Shown here: piece after piece, positions 62,046-64,000 of the stretch | Layout of the letters: each line of letters starts with the position of its first letter | Numbering within the stretch: the stretch's first letter is position 1 | Notes under the pieces: generated by a model | Seen by the model: the letters and a program-made list of their open reading frames with translations, nothing else | Told to the model about the DNA's origin: nothing | Database searches by the model: none | Source of the DNA: REEB95 sp050729835 | GTDB taxonomy: Bacteria; Pseudomonadota; Alphaproteobacteria; ATCC43930; CGMCC-115725 | Direction of reading: 5' to 3' | Assembly (NCBI GenBank): GCA_050729835.1 | Contig: JBOHLS010000002.1 | Coordinates: 62,001-126,000 of the forward strand | DNA length: 64,000 nt | Program-made: the position numbers and the translations under genes

Positions 62046-62657
62046 ATGACGGAAAAACCGGGTATCAAGTCGATCGTCACCAAGGTCAAGGCGCGTATCG
62101 ACGCGAGCCAGGACAAGGCCACGGACAATCGGCCGTGGGTGAAGCAGGTGGCGATGCTGACCGGCGTGTTGGCGGCGATCTCCGGCTTTCTCGTCGTGCG
62201 CTCGACCGCGGTCACCAACAACGCGATCTACGAAAGCAACCAGGCGATCTTGTCCCAGACGCAAGCTTCCGATGCCTGGAACGAATACCAAGCCGACAGC
62301 ATCAAGGCGCGCGTCGTCGAGACGGCGCTGGCCACCGCAGCAATGCTCAGCCCCGAGAGCCGTGCCACCTTGACCAAGCAGTCGGCGGACTTGCGCAACC
62401 GCCAGCCCAAGGTCAAGCAAACCGCATTGGATAAAACCGCGGCACGCGACCAACATTTGCAGATCGGGCTCAAATGGCTCGCCGAGAAAGACCTGCTCGG
62501 CTACGCCGGTCTCGCCGCGCAGCTCGGCATCGCGCTGGCTTCCGTCGCCGCCCTGGTGCGCTGGCGCACGCCGTTCATCGTCGGCATCGCCGCCGGTGCA
62601 GTTTGTATCGCCATCACGGTTTACGTGTTCGCGGCGTATTACGGCATCGCGCCGTAG
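62046..62657 (+). CDS. DUF4337-like membrane protein
   Basis: 203 residues. One membrane segment follows a soluble start (VAMLTGVLAAISGFLVVRST), a long polar helical region (SNQAILSQTQASDAWNEYQA) then two hydrophobic helices at the C-terminus (LAAQLGIALASVAALVRW; FIVGIAAGAVCIAITVYVFA). The TNNAIYESNQA...DAWNEYQA pattern resembles DUF4337 proteins, whose role is unknown. It is a single gene between tRNA-Glu and a converging DUF3096 gene. Confidence 0.8.
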   Translation: MTEKPGIKSIVTKVKARIDASQDKATDNRPWVKQVAMLTGVLAAISGFLVVRSTAVTNNAIYESNQAILSQTQASDAWNEYQADSIKARVVETALATAAMLSPESRATLTKQSADLRNRQPKVKQTALDKTAARDQHLQIGLKWLAEKDLLGYAGLAAQLGIALASVAALVRWRTPFIVGIAAGAVCIAITVYVFAAYYGIAP

Positions 62658-62661
62658 CCGC

Positions 62662-62811
62662 CTAGCGCAGCAAATGCGGCCACAGCCCGGTCACGCCGAC
62701 GATGATGAGATAGACCGCGACGATGAAGTTCAGCAGGCGCGGAACGATCAGGATCAGGATGCCGCAAATCAGCGCGACCAGCGGCGTGATCAAAACGACA
62801 TTAAACGCCAT
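62662..62811 (-). CDS. DUF3096-like 49-residue membrane protein
   Basis: A small gene: ATG 62811 to TAG 62664-62662. It encodes two hydrophobic helices (VVLITPLVALICGILILIVP and LLNFIVAVYLIIVGVTGLW) ending PHLLR, the DUF3096 pattern (I..P..AL..GI.IL..P..L...VA.YLI..G..GL). A GGAG site lies 8 bp upstream of the ATG. Function is unknown; such short hydrophobic proteins are often missed in annotation. Confidence 0.85.
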   Translation of the reverse strand: MAFNVVLITPLVALICGILILIVPRLLNFIVAVYLIIVGVTGLWPHLLR

Positions 62812-63030
62812 CGGATAAGCTCCATCGTTCAAGCATCGTGGCTTGGAAATTGACCGCGGTGAGTCAAACGACCGGCCGCCGAGCCGGGTTCCGACCGCGT
62901 TGACGCCGGCGGGATCCTCGGGCTAGACGGTTCGACCGGTGGCGGACGCAGGACGTTGCCGGGGGATGCCGCGCGCTCATAGCGCCTAGCATGGATCGGC
63001 GCGTGAGTCGGCACGTCATGGGGTGGTTGT
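62812..63030. other. 219-bp intergenic region without a recognised gene
   Basis: No conserved reading frame, RNA or hairpin with T-run is evident. The first 20 bp contain the ribosome site of the leftward DUF3096 gene; the rest is GC-rich and may hold its promoter and remnants of the degraded gene to the right. Confidence 0.4.
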
Positions 63031-63478
63031 ATGCGGCCGGTGCGCGCTTGCACGGCGGCGTTCGTCTGCGGCCTGGCCGCGCTGAGCCTGATTTCCTTAC
63101 TACGGCGACGAGACCAAGCCGCGCTGGGACCTGGCGATGCAATACCTGACGGCGCGGGTCGCGCCCACCGACACGGTGCTGGTCGGCGACCATATGGTCA
63201 ACACGCAGCTGGTGCTGATGAATGTCGGGCTTGCCGGCGCGCGCCGCACCCAGAGTCCCGACGTGGCGGTGGCGGCGCTCGCCCGCGGCGGCAAGGTCTG
63301 GGCGATTTACGGCCGGGTCGGGCAGGGGCGCATGCTGTCGCGCGACGCCGATCTCGGGCCGCCGATCCTGCGCGTTGACGTCGGCCGAAGCATTCTCATC
63401 CTCGGCTTCGAGAACCGCGCGTCGGCGACCATCGCGCCGCCGGGTCGCCGCCACGGCCGGCGCGCCCATCACGTCTAA
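63031..63478 (+). pseudogene. C-terminal remnant of a membrane glycosyltransferase-like protein, frameshifted
   Basis: Reading from ATG 63031 gives VRACTAAFVCGLAALSLIS, like a final membrane helix; near 63093-63097 the sense continues in the +1 frame as PYYGDETKPRWDLAMQYLTA, RVAPTDTVLVGDHMVNTQLV and on to the stop at 63476-63478. This resembles the periplasmic tail of GT39/COG5305-type glycosyltransferases (PYY...KPDW...AAYL...DTVLV). The roughly 400-residue N-terminal part is missing. I treat it as a decayed gene; the family call is tentative. Confidence 0.5.
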
Positions 63479-63566
63479 GCGATAGGCGGGGTAGCGCCGC
63501 ATCTTGATAACGCCGGCAGCAATTGCCACAGATAAAGAGCGGCCCCGTTGCGTCCGGCATCCCACG

Positions 63567-63938
63567 ATGAAGCGCTTGCTGCTGGTCGTTCTCTTGATCG
63601 CGCTGCCGCGTATCGCCGACGCGCAAATGCAGTTGCGTTTGCTGCAACAACAGCAGGTTTGGCGCCTGCAACAGCAGGAACGGCAGGCGATGGCGGCGCA
63701 GCAGGATCGCCGGCAGCAGGAATTGCTGCAGCAAGGCACGGTCTTGTCCCAACAGGAGCCACCGGCGGACCGCCTGCGCGATCTCCAGCAAAACCAGCAA
63801 TTCCAGTTGCAGCAGCAACAGCAGAAAATCCAGCAGATGCAGCAGGAACAGCAGCAACTGCTTCTGCAACAGCACCTGATGCAGCAACAACCGCAACCCA
63901 ACCCGCTTCCGAACCCGCCACTGAGCTCTGGCCGCTAG
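63567..63938 (+). CDS. secreted glutamine-rich coiled-coil protein
   Basis: 123 residues from ATG 63567. A signal peptide (MKRLLLVVLLIALPRIADA) is followed by a mature chain in which about one third of all residues are Gln (41 of 123), in runs such as LLQQQQVWRLQQQERQ and FQLQQQQQKIQQMQQEQQQ. Spaced Leu/Met residues suggest a long helix or coiled coil; the tail is Pro-rich (PQPNPLPNPPL). No homologous family is recognised. The upstream in-frame ATG (63504) lacks a leader-like sequence. Confidence 0.7.
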   Translation: MKRLLLVVLLIALPRIADAQMQLRLLQQQQVWRLQQQERQAMAAQQDRRQQELLQQGTVLSQQEPPADRLRDLQQNQQFQLQQQQQKIQQMQQEQQQLLLQQHLMQQQPQPNPLPNPPLSSGR

Positions 63939-64000
63939 CGCGCGAGCGTATTGGCGGCGCACGCGGTTTATGCCAGAACTGCCGCCCCGAACCCCGCCGC

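Overview
The window is high-GC, densely packed chromosomal DNA from an alphaproteobacterium, most likely Hyphomicrobiales (Rhizobiales) in the Bradyrhizobium/Xanthobacter direction. Supporting signs are a MucR-type regulator, an LdtR-like MarR regulator, the nrdR-ribD-ribE-ribB-ribH-nusB-thiL block, the yceD-rpmF-plsX-fabH-ihfA-merR block, an Mg-type HemB, a K+-independent H+-pyrophosphatase and palindromic intergenic repeats of the kind known from that group. I see no phage, insertion sequence, CRISPR array or rRNA operon. This taxonomic placement is inference from gene content, not a computed result.

Layout. 0-3 kb: part of a beta-ketoadipate (protocatechuate) cluster: CoA-transferase subunits (pcaI tail, pcaJ), thiolase pcaF and decarboxylase pcaC; an AAHS-type aromatic-acid transporter sits far away near 42 kb. 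3-16 kb: mostly stand-alone enzymes: a gamma-glutamyltransferase-like protein without a signal peptide, a 1167-residue flavin/iron-sulfur fusion oxidoreductase, leucyl/arginyl-protein transferase, penicillin acylase, CoA-transferase III, two alpha/beta hydrolases and a frameshifted RlmM-like methyltransferase. 16-23 kb: hemB, 3-hydroxyisobutyryl-CoA hydrolase, ldtR, glutaryl-CoA dehydrogenase, msrQ, and a broken branched-chain amino-acid transporter (5' livH joined to 3' livK). 23-31 kb: mucR, then one long run of nearly overlapping genes for ribose-5-phosphate isomerase, serine hydroxymethyltransferase, NrdR, riboflavin synthesis, NusB and ThiL. 30-38 kb: hppA, bamE, a cytochrome bc1 chaperone, the L32/fatty-acid initiation block, ihfA, merR and tRNA-Pro. 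38-43 kb: cutA, a PAP2 phosphatase divergent from a VOC protein with two PHO-box-like sites between them, acyl-CoA genes and a transporter. 43-50 kb: a CtaG (Cox11)-cytochrome c fusion, then an apparent operon of a tandem-duplicated diiron ferritin-like protein, an HpnL-like membrane protein and a hotdog thioesterase, followed by a FUSC protein. 50-64 kb: rplM-rpsI, argC, a MAPEG protein, phaC, an OmpA-like lipoprotein, hom, glpX, recJ, asnB, tRNA-Glu and small membrane or secreted proteins.

The best candidates for something undescribed are the duplicated diiron protein plus HpnL plus thioesterase operon (44.5-47.7 kb), the large fusion oxidoreductase (4.9-8.5 kb), and the CtaG-cytochrome c fusion with no cytochrome oxidase genes beside it (43.5 kb). 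Three genes (15155, 39309, 51993) carry conserved N-terminal sequence upstream of any ATG/GTG/TTG and appear to need CTG starts. Three loci look broken: the methyltransferase (14277-15162), livH/livK (21975-22986) and a glycosyltransferase remnant (63031-63478). Assembly or sequencing error is a live alternative for each.
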